A stretch of DNA of 40,501 bases from Zygnema cylindricum. Lineage: Eukaryota > Streptophyta > Zygnematophyceae > Zygnematales > Zygnemataceae. Shown here in pieces: positions 10,252-20,486 of the stretch (positions within the stretch are counted from its first letter, which is position 1; each line of letters opens with the position of its first letter). The stretch lies in assembly GCA_037447655.1 (NCBI GenBank), contig JBBHKE010002511.1, positions 120,338 through 160,838 of the forward strand, given 5' to 3'. The notes beneath the pieces are model-generated. The model had not been told where the DNA came from. It ran no database searches and was given only the letters and a program-made list of their open reading frames with translations. Made by a program: the position numbers and the translations under genes.

Positions 10252-11289
10252 AAAAATGAAGCGAACTCCTCGCAAATGAACTTTCGACGGCCAGTATTAC
10301 TTCCAAGACCTTCAGAGAGTATCGGCAAGATTCTTTGTAATGTTGTTTTTTGAAACTCTGTGTGCTCCATTGCCAACAGATATCGCAGATCCAAAAGAAG
10401 CTAATATAGATAGTGCCTACTCCAAGTTGATATAAACCCAAATGACTGACCCCTTGACAATCAGAAACCCATTATAGCTTCACCCCTGTGAAATAAGACT
10501 TTCTGTGTCCTCGGTTCCACCACATAATGCAAAGTTAGAATATGAGTTTTGGACACATTTACCCACTTTGACTTTCCCTTAGAAATGCAGCAAACCCTGG
10601 AAGGCAAAAACTCTGACCGACTACACCCCTGTGTAGCCTGGACTCCCATGAGTCCGCATCAAAAAGAATCACTGAAAATGGTCAAGTAACTTAATAGTTA
10701 TGAATGGTCAAAGATGACCTTTTGTACAAGAGCTCTCTCGAAGAGAGGCTGCTACCTACTAAATTTTCTAAGTCGTATCTCTCTCTAAAACTCTATCTAC
10801 TGACGTACGGCACCAATCAAATTACTGTGTGGTACAGAAAAGTACATGTGCTGCTGTACTTTCTGTACGACCATCATACGACGTGGCAAAAATTTCGACA
10901 CGTGTCATATCGGGATTTGTTCCCGTAATCTCCGGAGTTGCCGCAATCCAATGTTGTCACGCCAGGTGTCACATGACGTGGCGATGACAAATGTACATAT
11001 TCCGTGATCGCGGCGCCTATCGTGGCCATCATATTAAAACCGGATACAACTATAGCCATTGAATATATATACGCGCGGTATTTGTTTCGTGTTCGAAACA
11101 AATGCGAGGTATCCGTTTCATATAATACATTAAAAACGTACTAAAACCGTATCTATGCATTACGTCTCTACATCCCGTTAAATGAACAAGTCTACGTGTT
11201 ACAAAAAAAATATTTATCAAACCTACTGTATTCATCCACCAATCCTAGACTTATAGGTTAAGGCTACCGGCTATTCTGGCGGAGTGCAT

Positions 11290-11730
11290 GTACCCGAATC
11301 AAGCCTAGGATCAATCCTTCATTTTAGGTAACTCTATCAAAATTTTCCTTCCTGTCTTCTTTGGACAACCTAGGCAGCCATGGATCTAACTCCTCCTCAA
11401 GTCTTAAGTGACTGCGACAAGTGTGGGGACTTGAGTGAAGAGTTAGAGGCAAGCTTGTTAGTGTCTCCTCTTTTGGCTTCTATTTTACAATCTCTGGTCG
11501 CGAATTTCTGCAGACTGCAGGTACGTGAATCAAACCTAGGATCAGTTATTCATTTTAGGTAACTCTATCAATATTTGCCTTCGTGTCTTCTTTGGACAGC
11601 CTAGGCAGCCATGGATCTAACTCCTCCTCAAGTCTTCAGTGACTGCAACAAGTGTGGGGACTTGAGTGAAGAGTTAGAGGCAAGCTTGTCAGTGTCTCCT
11701 CTTTTGGCTTTTATTTTACAATCTTTAGAC
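11290..11730 (+). repeat. Tandem duplication (231-bp period) with a shared short reading frame
   Basis: 11290-11520 and 11521-11730 are near-identical. Each holds an ATG (11380 and 11611) opening the same frame, MDLTPPQV then SDC-x-KCGDLSEELEASL and SPLLA. The second copy stops at TAA after ILQSLDL. A splice-acceptor-like stretch, TTTGGACA(A/G)CCTAGGCAG, precedes each ATG, suggesting an exon captured from a host gene. I do not recognise the parent protein. In this frame the copies differ at four codons, all changing the residue, so there is no sign of selection to keep a protein. Confidence 0.65.
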
Positions 11731-12245
11731 CTATAAAATACTTAAATTTACAAAATAGGCGGGTACGATATGGTACGGAGGGTCGCGAATTTTTGTAAAC
11801 TACGCCACTTTTCGCCTGATGGAACGTCACCCTAATACAGTGTCGTTTTAAATAGTATGGCGTACGAACGTTTGCAAAATTGTACTATATTAAGTAAAAA
11901 AATACAAATAATGATATAGTACAGGCCTTATCATGTAACTGCGTTTTAACAAACCGCGTAGTGCAAACGTCATAATGATGTGAAACTGTACGTTTTGTCA
12001 GATTCAGTAACAAGACCTAATTTACAGTAGAGATATTCAGCGCGTCAAATTATAATACTTAAATAATTTACAATAAATTCTTTTTTGAAAAAGTTTTATC
12101 CCACAAGTTAGAGTTCATAACTCTAATTATTTTTTTCTCTTTTTTTATTCTAATTTTTTCTTTACTCTAATTACGATTCGCGGTGTAGTTTCCAGATTTG
12201 TACAAAAAAATTGGCCAATCCATTTTTTGTACAATTTGTTGATAC

Positions 12246-12521
12246 CATAATTAAAAATTAGGCGTTTTATGGTAGGCCTTTGGTCGGCACCTTTATCGTA
12301 AGTTGTGTTATAGGCTTTTCATGTGATCTTCTTAGATCGCTACTTTGATCAGCGACCGTTCGATGACATTTAATTCTCTATCGATCGATGTGCAACTCAA
12401 CCCTGTTACTGTTTTTTTTTCATTTTGCGACCAATACAATGTGGGTCTTAAGTTCATATTGTATGTTTTGTGTACAATAGGCATATTGTATGGGCCTAAT
12501 GTCACCTACTTTTGAACTATG
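12246..12521 (+). mobile_element. hAT-like MITE, copy C
   Basis: Begins CATAATTAAAAATTAGGCG and ends CACCTACTTTTGAACTATG. Flanks GTTGATAC (12238-12245) and GTTGAGAC (12522-12529) form an 8-bp duplication with one mismatch. The interior is shorter than copy E: the section between the CGACCGTTCGAT block and the TTTAATTCTCTATCGATCG block is missing. Confidence 0.8.
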
Positions 12522-12979
12522 GTTGAGACATGTTTTTTGTGTGGTAATGTCCAGCATACAAAATGTCGTACAAGTATTGGTGGAAAGTATCAGGATATAG
12601 ATAATATTGAAATTTGTCGGCTCAAAATTTCAAGTGTAAAGGCCAGAATTACATTAGGTAATCCAAGTAAACGTACGTACACGTTTACTTTCAGTAATAT
12701 CTTGCAGGATACTCCATTTGGCCATGCCAGTAAATAGTCTTTCACCTATATATTTTATTCGTATTGGTGCTACATGAAATTGTGTTCAGACATGTAAAAA
12801 TTGTCAAAGATTCTTGAAGTGCAAAATGTGAATGAATTTTTTGTGCGGACGATGCACCTTTTGAGTGATTTCGTAGCGGATTTGAGAAGGCAAAAAATCC
12901 AACAGTTCAGGCTTACGTCCATAAGCTTGGAGAGTCCACAAGGATCTCCCAACAAATATGTTTCCTCAACAAAAAAAAA
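12519..12979 (+). other. Single-copy segment with two short in-phase reading frames
   Basis: An ATG formed by the last bases of the hAT-like MITE opens 72 codons (12519-12737) containing CFLCGNVQHTKC, a possible C-x2-C-x4-H-x2-C metal site. After stops, the same frame is open from 12801 to about 13010 and crosses into the foldback element. I cannot match either to a known protein. It could be the remains of a gene caught between transposons or chance. The segment itself shows no repeat ends. Confidence 0.25.
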
Positions 12980-14318
12980 GGGAATTGCTAATCGCAAAGA
13001 CGATTTTTGATGCGCGCAGGTACACCGCAAATCGTTATTTGAGTAAAGAAAAAACTAGAGTAAAAAAACGGAAAAAAAATAGAGTTTACTATTCTAATTT
13101 GTGTGATTGACCCTTTTCAAACCAAAAAAAATCTAATTTTCCAATAACTCTAATTAATCCGCGCTAAATATTTTTAATAAATTAGGTAGATGTACAGAAT
13201 CTGACAAAACGTATAGATTTACGTCATTATGACGTTTGCACTACGCGGTTTGTGAAAACGCAGTTACATGATAACGGTTTGTGTTTAATCCTTTTTTTGT
13301 ACTTTTATAGTTAATAAAGTAATATTCTAGTTAATAAAGTACATTTTTGCATGGTCAAGCACCGACCGTACGCCACACTATTTCGAACGGCACTATACTA
13401 TAATTATTAAACGCTAATTAAACCTTACCTTAAATAGTATAATAAAAAAAATAGAACCATTTACTCTATTTAACGTGATAGAGTCAAAATTTAGGGCGAC
13501 CGAATTAGCGTTATTTACTCTAATTACGATTCGCGGTGTAGTTGTCAGAAATTGTACATTTGAAGTACAGTTTCGTACAGGCTATGTACCTTTGATTTTA
13601 GATTTGATGGTCAATCTATCAAACAACTTTGACTCGCGAAATATTGTAACGGCGGTTAAAAAACTATCGCGCTTGCGAACGTCGACCGTCGTAAAAAAAA
13701 AACAATTCACACGGCCGGCGCAGGTTTATTGTAACAAAATTGAGGCAGCCACATATAAATAAAATGGCTGCGCGTAGGTAGTTCACACACATTTGACTAA
13801 GTCGCAAAAATGAACGCTGAACCCGTGAAGTACGTTTTGTAGGGTAGTTAATTCGTAAATAGTGTGACTTCATTTGGTTGCATGTGACGACGCGTCATTT
13901 TCGTTTCATCGATATTTAAAAGCGGGTACGCATTTTTATTTTGTACTAAGTTTATTTTGTTTTGTGGAAGTTCATACAAATTATACGTCGTCTTTTAATT
14001 TGTGTCAACATCCAAGTCAAATGTCAGTGTGATCTACCTGCGCGCACCCATTTTATTTATATGTTGCTGCCGCAGTTTTGTTACAGTAAACTTGCGCCGG
14101 CCGTGTGATTTTTTTTTTTTTTTATGACGGTCGACGTTCCCAAGCGCGACACTTTTGTAACCGCAGCTACAATATTCCGCCAGTCAAGGTTGTTCGGCGG
14201 ATTGACCATCTAATTTGAACCTAAAGGTACGTAGCTTATAAAAAATTGTACTTGAAATGTACAATTTATGACAACTACCTGCGCGCAACAAAAATCGTCT
14301 CTGCGATTAGCAATTCCC
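12980..14318. mobile_element. Foldback element with about 310-bp inverted arms
   Basis: The left arm (12980-13804, less the MITE at 13023-13538) and right arm (14008-14318) are inverted copies along about 310 bp. They start GGGAATTGCTAATCGCA and end GCGATTAGCAATTCCC. A spacer of about 200 bp separates them. The arms share ATTGTACATTT, GTACCTTT, GATGGTCAATC, GAACGTCGACCGTC, CACACGGCCGGCGCA and CATATAAATAAAATGG. The flanks are A-rich (AAAAAAAAA and AACAAAAAT), so the target duplication is uncertain. Long inverted arms without coding suggest a MULE-like or Foldback-type non-autonomous element, but no superfamily is proved. Confidence 0.75.
13023..13538. mobile_element. TA-MITE M2 inside the left foldback arm
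   Basis: 516 bp, from CACCGCAAATCGTTATTTGAG to CTAATTACGATTCGCGGTG, flanked by TA on both sides. Removing it and one TA restores GCAGGTAGTTGTC, exactly the sequence of the uninterrupted right arm. The insertion point and TA target duplication are therefore directly documented. It is in the opposite orientation to M1. Confidence 0.9.
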
Positions 14319-14691
14319 AACAAAAATTGACGAAAAAAGGTACGAAAGATTACGGGATTTGTTAAACAGCCTCACTCATGGAAGTCTTTTTCGCTCATGG
14401 AAGTCCACCCTACTTTCTCGAGATTTTGAAGTATCACAATATATAGAGCTTGGATTAGGGCACTTTCCCATGTAACCGAAACTTTAATCTTTTAACTTTG
14501 TTTCTAGCGAAGATTCTCCGTACATCTTTACGAGCATTCCGGTGTAATCGCAAATAACTTGTTACTTCAAAAAGTGATAAGCGTAGACGTGTACGAAACA
14601 TGTGACACATAAACAGTACACAAAATGTTGCAAACTTCCACTCAATTTCGATTTCATACGTCCACCCGCACGTTGAACAGTTTCTGTCACT

Positions 14692-14751
14692 TCGCAATAT
14701 ATGCATGCCACATTGTCGACGTCGCAATATTTGCACGCCACATTGTCGACG
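14692..14751. repeat. 30-bp tandem repeat, two copies
   Basis: Two units starting TCGCAATAT and ending CCACATTGTCGACG, at 14692 and 14722, differ at two bases (TATGCATGCC and TTTGCACGCC). A further short repeat, CACGCGCGT, follows at 14794-14811. Confidence 0.85.
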
Positions 14752-15233
14752 TGGAGGTATTGCAGATGTTTAGGGTTTGTGACATTGTGTCGTCACGCGC
14801 GTCACGCGCGTCACGCTCAACAATGACAGCGCCCACGTCACAACTTCCAAAACATCCGCCATGATTTCCCGATTGTTATTTTTTGTCTTTTCCTACTCTA
14901 CTTGCCATCAAAATACGCTCAAAGATAGGCAAAAGAAATCGTTTTCATAGATATTTTATTTGATACCATTACAAACATTTTTCGTTGCAAAAATTGTGAG
15001 ATAGACGCGGTAGTGGGAGAGGGAGAAAGAGAGAGGCGCTTTCACAAACTTCGCTTTTGCGAAATGACGTCCGTTGGTCGAGACCCCTCCACTTCCTCTA
15101 TACCGAAAAAACGTGCACGGAAAAAAGTACGTACAGGATGTAAACGTGCAGTGGGTTTTTTTTGTTTAGGAAAATTTTGTCAAAAACCTCCGACGCGTGC
15201 GAAATCATATGCATTTTCGCCCACGTCGTGGAA

Positions 15234-15273
15234 CTTTATTTAAAATCACCTCGCGAGGTGATTTTATATAAAG
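15234..15273. repeat. Hairpin of H3, CCTCG/CGAGG tip
   Basis: A perfect 26-bp palindrome at 15241-15266 (arm TAAAATCACCTCG), extended to 20-bp arms with one mismatch. It has the same ACCTCGCGAGGT core as H2 with a different stem. Confidence 0.85.
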
Positions 15274-15572
15274 TTTGAAGATGATATGGAAGGACGCGAA
15301 AGTGGGTCGAAACTCGCTAAACGATAAACTGCAACGCGATAGACGACAAACTGCGGTACAAGTAAAGTTTTAATGGAACACAACTTGTACGGTGGTAATT
15401 TTATTTTTTTGGTACGGCTGCAGATTTTTTCCTTTTTTTCCAAATTATAAAGGAAAACGACAGAAAATAACTGTAACTTTAGCACATGGGAAAGTGCCCT
15501 TAGCTTCGATAGCCTCAAAAAAGCGCCCTAAAAGGTGAAATTCCACTAAAAGACGCGAATTTTCGGACTGTA

Positions 15573-15788
15573 CATATATCGCTATTAGTGTTGATAATTT
15601 GTTTGCCACTAACAAACATATCTTCTCCGTACGCACATGTTGGATTGTAGATCTGACGGCTGCGATTGAAAGGTAAGATTCTCAGCTTCCGATTGGCTGT
15701 CTGAAGTTAAAACAAGGACAATTATGTACGGAGAAAATATGTTTTAAGTGGCGAAAGCATTCATTAACAGTAATAGCGATACACGGTG
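15573..15788. mobile_element. Small palindromic TA-MITE, copy N2
   Basis: CATATATCGCTATTAGTG on the left (a degraded end) and CTAATAGCGATACACGGTG-type right end flush with TA at 15789. The inner inverted repeat TTCTCCGTAC / GTACGGAGAA and the GATTCTCAGCTTCCGATTGG block identify the family. Confidence 0.8.
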
Positions 15789-15790
15789 TA

Positions 15791-16487
15791 CTTTCCGGGG
15801 AAAAAGTTTCGTGACTTCGCATTGAAAAATTTACAGCGTTGATCAGAGGACATAATCCGATAATCGTGAACCAATCCCTAATTACGTGCGTATTTATTGT
15901 AAGCCGAATTTTAACCTAACTTTTAGTCTGCAAGGCTTTGCAGGACCCAAGGACCTTCCCGTCCTCTGCCCTCACATGCAAGGACCTCCAGTCTGACATG
16001 TGTTATCATAGTCGATAGTACTGTCCCTACTTTATAATCGTACAATAAGACACACGTGGTACATATTTTTTAGGTTAGTTACGGTGGACACCAACCAGCG
16101 TACAGCACACAATTTTCCGTACCGTTATCGCTGGCCAAATTCGTCTGTTCGTACAGGAGTATTGACGGTCGGTGTCAGTGCTTTTCTGTCATTTCAACAA
16201 CGGCGTAAATTTACGAACAGGACAAAAACAAACTTTTGTTCGTGAAACTGTGAAACTGTTCGCCTAAACCGTGAAGGTTCTGCGTTCTAGTTTGTCCCAA
16301 TGTCCGAAAAGTCGAAAACAGACACCGTCATTAGGAGGTGGTGACATTTGTAGACGCTATGTCATTTTGTGACAGCGACAATTGAATATCATAGACGACC
16401 ATTTTTTGGTGACGTTGTAGACGCCTACTTTGTGTGACAATGCCAACGTCACGCCAATTTCTGACTTCGTAGGCGTCACACTACACG
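15791..16487. other. Unassigned intergenic DNA
   Basis: No open frame with recognisable motifs. An imperfect CAAGGAC-containing repeat is seen around 15930-15990. A stretch rich in GTGACA and GTAGACGC motifs precedes the next MITE (16340-16480). Nothing else can be supported. Confidence 0.4.
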
Positions 16488-16489
16488 TA

Positions 16490-17243
16490 CACCGCCAATC
16501 ACTATTAGCGTAGAAGTTTCTTTAGCGAATAGGAATAATTACCGTGGTTTACGCTAATTAAGAATTTGACAATTTTGAAAAAAAACACACATTCTACTTG
16601 TTTAATAATTATAATTTGGGTCTTTGAAAAAAAAAAATGTCGGTCGCAAACATGCTTACACTAATATAGGTACTTGTACAAAATCTGACAAACGTACACA
16701 AATAGGATGTTCACACGGTCGAAACGAGGTTGTTGGACGAATATGTGCGAACGTGAAATTTGACAACCCGATTTAAGCCCCTTTTTATATCACATATTCT
16801 CATGCGTCCGCACTTACTAAAACTCATTAATTATACTTTTTTCACTTAAAAAGATATAACTTTGTACGGTCTGACACATACCGTACACCACACTATTTAA
16901 AAGACAACGTACTTTCGTTTTGTATCGTGAATCGATATTAGTGTATAAAAACTATTAGTGTAAAGACAAAATTAGCGTCATTCATTCTAACTTGGTGCCA
17001 AGAGACGTGGCAGATTATGGTCCACGTCCTTAAATTGTGTAATTTATTATTTTTTAGGTATCAATGTCAATTTTTTGGGGTGCCGATATAGAGTAAATAA
17101 GGTTAATAACGATTCGCGGTATACTTGGAATATAACCCTAAATGGCATAAAGAAAAAAAATAGAACAAGCTACGTTATTTGAGAATAATAAAAAAAAAGC
17201 TGGACGGAATTAGCGTACACTACGCTAATAGCGTTAGGCGGTG
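16490..17243. mobile_element. TA-MITE M8, CACCGCCAATC subfamily
   Basis: TA flanks CACCGCCAATCACTATTAGC (start 16490) and GCTAATAGCGTTAGGCGGTG (end 17243). 754 bp. The middle (16635-16960) matches 4966-5260. It contains GACGTGGCAGATTATGGTCC, which occurs inverted in the 198-bp element at 21841-22038. Confidence 0.75.
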
Positions 17244-17245
17244 TA

Positions 17246-17891
17246 CTGTGCTTGGATCATTACGTCGCGGTGCGCGATTTCTCTCGTCGTGTCGCCCAAT
17301 TCCTCACACAAATAGCGACAAATTTTCTTTTTTAGAGCTTTTTCACCTGGTAACAAGTTTGTCTGGTTTCATTCCAAGAAGGGGGAATGCAAAGGGGGGG
17401 GGGGGGGAGAGGCAACGACCACGGCGAAGAGTTGTGCAAAGAAAAGTAAATCAACGCCCTTCACTCTTGCATGGACCGTGTCATGTTTTATCATGCCCCT
17501 TTAACATGATGTGTCGTGCTTATCAAAACGTATATTGTACTACTCAAGTCGTCCGTAAGAAAATATGTAGACAATATTTACCGACAAAATTGAGCTTATA
17601 ACTATCGAGGAAAACCCGGTAAGAGGTCACAAAAGTCGGAATTTCAGATTTATCCGAATCCGACTTTTTCTTTTTAAGATTACGCGAATCCAACTTTTTT
17701 TTTAGATACCCGAAAGCCCGAATGGTTATTGCACGCTCCTAACTTGTTACCCGATACGCGGTAAGAGTTTACGAAAAAAAAAGTTAACCGTGTATCGATT
17801 TATGGCGACTACCGCTAGCTGCTCGTACCCGAATAAGTACAAGTTTAGTGGTACATTTCCCTTATGCGGTTATGCCTTCTACGCTACCAAA
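17246..17891. other. Unassigned DNA with a 14-G run
   Basis: No gene recognised. A run of 14 G lies at 17394-17407. From about 17590 the sequence carries repeated CCGAATCCGACTTTTT and ACCCGAA motifs, continuing in style at 18440-18560 beyond the MITE. This suggests an older, unclassified element interrupted at 17892. Confidence 0.35.
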
Positions 17892-18334
17892 CATAATTCA
17901 AAAGTAGGCGTTTTTATGATTGGCCTTTCGTAGGCGCCTTTATCGTAAGTTGTGTTATGGGATTTTCATGTGATCTTCTTAGATCGCTACTTTGATCAAC
18001 GACCGTTCGATCGTCCAAATTTGACGATAGTCCTATCGTAAGTTTTGTAATGGGCTTTGCATGTGATGTTATTAATTGCTACTTTGATGAGCGACAGTCC
18101 GATCGTCCGAATTTGACAGTTTAAATAAAAAATATCTCAAAACTCACAGAAAAAAAAATTATTTCAAAATTTAGACATGACGTTTAATTCTCTATCGATC
18201 AATGTGCAACTCAACCCTGTTACTTTTTTTTTTCATTTTAAGACCAATACAATATGGGTCTTAAGGCCATATTGTATGTTTTGCGTACAATAGGCATATT
18301 GTATGGGCCTACTTTCACTTACTTTTGAACTATG
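17892..18334 (+). mobile_element. hAT-like MITE, copy D, with an internal duplication
   Basis: CATAATTCAAAAGTAGGCG at the left, TACTTTTGAACTATG at the right. Flanks CTACCAAA (17884-17891) and CTACCAAG (18335-18342) form an 8-bp target duplication with one mismatch. About 93 bp starting ATCGTAAGTT is duplicated in tandem (17942 and 18035), which lengthens this copy relative to copy C. Confidence 0.85.
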
Positions 18335-18342
18335 CTACCAAG

Positions 18343-18747
18343 AGTATAAAGTATAATTATAATGGATAGTGTGGACACTTTTGCAATGTGATGTAGTGGT
18401 ACGTATCTACGAAACCTTCAATATTTATTGTTTTTTCCTTACCCGACCGAATTTGTTTTTTTTTTTTTAATCACCCGCCCGAATCCTGTCGACCTCCAAA
18501 ATTTTGAACCCTAATCAGTTCGGAATCCGACGTGAGTTGGCGGGTACGTATCGGGTACGGTTTCGAGTACCCGATTGCGACCTCTGACCGTGGTTGCGAA
18601 TGGGACTGTGAAAAATTTAGTGTTGTGTATCGAAGGAAGTTTTTATCGCGATAACTTTGATAGTCGATACATCGAATATCGAATGGTCTTAGAGATTGAT
18701 ATCTCAGTCGGCGACCAACAACGGTTTGCTCCGTGCACATTCAGCTA
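18343..18747. other. Unassigned DNA, possible old element remains
   Basis: No supported gene. T-rich tracts and motifs such as GGGTACG, ACCCGA and TCGATACATCGAATATCGAA are present. The last resembles the interior of the hAT-like element at 19861-20199. Confidence 0.35.
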
Positions 18748-18963
18748 CACCGTGTATTGTTATTAGTGTTATTGTTTTTTTTTCCACTTAAAACTCCTTT
18801 TCTCCGTACACGTATGTCGGGTTTTATATTTTACGGTTGAGATTGAAAAGATACAATTTCAGCTTCCGATTGGCGGTTTCCAATTAAAATCAGACTAGTG
18901 TGTACGGAGAAAATATGTTTTAAGTGGCTAACAAATTATTAACCCTAATAGCAATACAAGGTG
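18748..18963. mobile_element. Small palindromic TA-MITE, copy N3
   Basis: CACCGTGTATTGTTATTAGTG to CTAATAGCAATACAAGGTG with TA on both sides. The inner CTCCGTACACGTATGTCGG and GTGTACGGAGAAAATATG arms match the other N copies. Confidence 0.85.
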
Positions 18964-19008
18964 TAAAGTACAGGTTAGGTGCAGTACACAACTACACACA
19001 GACTAGTA

Positions 19009-19625
19009 CACCGTGAATCGTAATTAGAGTAAATAAAGCTAATTCGGTCATCCTAAATTTCGACTCTATCACGCTAAATAGAGTAAATGATTATAAGTTG
19101 TTCATTATGCTATTTAAGGTAAGGTTTAATTAGCGTAAAAAAATATAATATAGGTTTGTTTCAAATAGTGTGGAGTACGGACGATGTCCGACCGTGCAAA
19201 ATTGTACTTTTACAAGTAAAAAGGTACAAATATTGATTTAATACAATCGCGCTCACACGCAAAATCGCATTAAACAAAAAATCAATCACATCAAAAAAAA
19301 GTCGTTCGCATAACTCTCGTCCGTCGACAACATCGTCGTCAGTGTGAACATTAACTGACATTCAGCACGACAAATATTACTAACGTTATAATGATGTCAA
19401 AACTATACGGATTGACAGATTTTGTACGTTTGCGTAATTTAGTGTTCACAATTCAGCGCGGATAATTATTGCCGACATAACCCAATATAGAGTACTTAAA
19501 TAAATTAGAATAAACTTCCTCTGTGAAAAAGTTATATCACTCAAATTAGCGTTCATAACTCTAATTGTTTTTTTTTTTGTTTTTTTACTCTAGTCTTTTC
19601 TTTACTCTAATTACGATTCGCGTTG
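19009..19625. mobile_element. TA-MITE M3
   Basis: TA at 19007-19008 and 19626-19627 flanks CACCGTGAATCGTAATTAGA and CTAATTACGATTCGCGTTG. The interior matches M4 closely, including the CGTCCGTCGACA(A/G)CATCGTCG block and GTACAAATA(T/A)TGATTTAA. No coding sequence is seen. Confidence 0.85.
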
Positions 19626-19860
19626 TATTGTACACCGTGAATCGTAATTAGAGTAAATAACGCTAATTCGGTCGCCCTAAATTTTGAACTCTATCACCTT
19701 AAATAGAGTAAATGATTCTATTTTTTTCATTATTTTAATAAAGATAAGGTTTAATAAGCGTAAAAAATTATATTACAGGTTCGTTTTAAATAGTGTGGAG
19801 TACGGACGACATCCGACCGAGCAAAATTGTACTTTTATAAGTAAAAAGGTACAAATAATT

Positions 19861-20199
19861 AGTGTTGGGTATCGAGGACCTATTGCCGATATTCGATATT
19901 ATCAAATTTTAGGTACCCGATAATCAACATATCGAGACCATGTACGGAAAAGCTAAATATCCAGATTTTTTTTTTTTCCAAAAGCCCCGTGGCCGTCCGT
20001 ACCATTTTGCGTACGGTTCACCGTACTTTCCTTGTACGGTACCTGCACGGTATATGTACGGACACCCTTTTTTGCGATATATAAAGCGATAATTTATGTT
20101 GGTCGCGGTACGATATATCGAGGACTTTGCTCGATCGATATTCGATATATCGAATATCGAAATTATCGCGATAAGAAACAACCCGATCCCCAACACCAT
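19861..20199. mobile_element. hAT-like MITE of a second family, nested in M4
   Basis: Begins AGTGTTGGGTATCGAGG and ends near CCCGATCCCCAACACCAT, an imperfect inverted repeat. Flanks AAATAATT (19853-19860) and AAATAATG (20200-20207) form an 8-bp duplication with one mismatch. The uninterrupted M5 reads GTACAAATAATGATTTAA here, confirming the insertion. The interior is rich in ATCGATATTCGATATATCGA-type palindromes. Confidence 0.75.
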
Positions 20200-20486
20200 A
20201 AATAATGATTTAACAGAATCACGCTCGCACGTGAAATTGCACTAAACAAAAAATCAATCATATCGAAAAAAGGTCGTTCGCATAACTCTCGTCCGTCGAC
20301 AGCATCGTCGCCAGTGTGAACACTAACTGACATTCAGCGCAACAAATAGTTCTAACGTCATAGTGATGTCAAAACTATACGGACTGACAGATTTTGTACA
20401 TCTGTATAATTTAGTGTTTATAATTTCAGCGCGGATAGTTAATGCCGACATAACCCAATATAGAGTACCTAAATAAATTAGAGTAA

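Larger units (their letters stand above)
9703..11832. mobile_element. PIF/Harbinger-like element H1 carrying a duplicated fragment
   Basis: TAA at 9700-9702 and 11833-11835 flanks the ends GGGTGAAGTTCCATCATACG and GATGGAACGTCACCC. At 2130 bp it is much longer than relatives H0 (754) and H2 (720), yet no transposase is recognised. The left 750 bp matches H2, including the hairpin region. The extra length lies in 10450-11740, which contains a tandemly duplicated segment with a conserved short reading frame. It is best read as a non-autonomous element that has captured foreign sequence. Confidence 0.75.
9563..12185. mobile_element. TA-MITE M1, interrupted by a PIF/Harbinger-like element
   Basis: TA flanks CACCGCGAATCGTAATTAGA at 9563 and the complementary CTAATTACGATTCGCGGTG ending at 12185. 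The host element is cut at 9702 by the insertion 9703-11832 and resumes with TAATACAGTGTCG. The interior after the break (ATAGTGTGG, GTACAAATAATGAT, GCAAACGTCATAATGATG) matches the compact copies at 13023-13538 and 31272-31771. Confidence 0.8.
14458..15499. mobile_element. PIF/Harbinger-like element H3, second end type
   Basis: TTA at 14455-14457 and 15500-15502 flanks a perfect 16-bp terminal inverted repeat, GGGCACTTTCCCATGT. 1042 bp, no transposase recognised. A GTCCGTTGGTCGAGAC motif at about 15068 resembles the block before the hairpins of H0-H2, and a hairpin with the same CCTCGCGAGG core sits about 230 bp from the right end. It also contains a 30-bp tandem repeat at 14692-14751. Confidence 0.8.

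Noticed and set aside
14395-15540. A second PIF/Harbinger-like pair, TGGAAGTCCACCC at 14400 and AGGTGAAATTCCA at 15525
   Set aside because: The two pieces face outward, not inward, and lack TAA/TTA partners, so they are at most remnants of other copies.
15930-15995. Possible tRNA-like or structured RNA around the CAAGGCTTTGCAGG segment
   Set aside because: It does not fold into a cloverleaf, and no A/B box or CCA-end context is seen.
17179-17601. A 140-codon plus-strand frame
   Set aside because: It starts at TTG inside the right end of TA-MITE M8 and crosses a G run. No recognisable domain.
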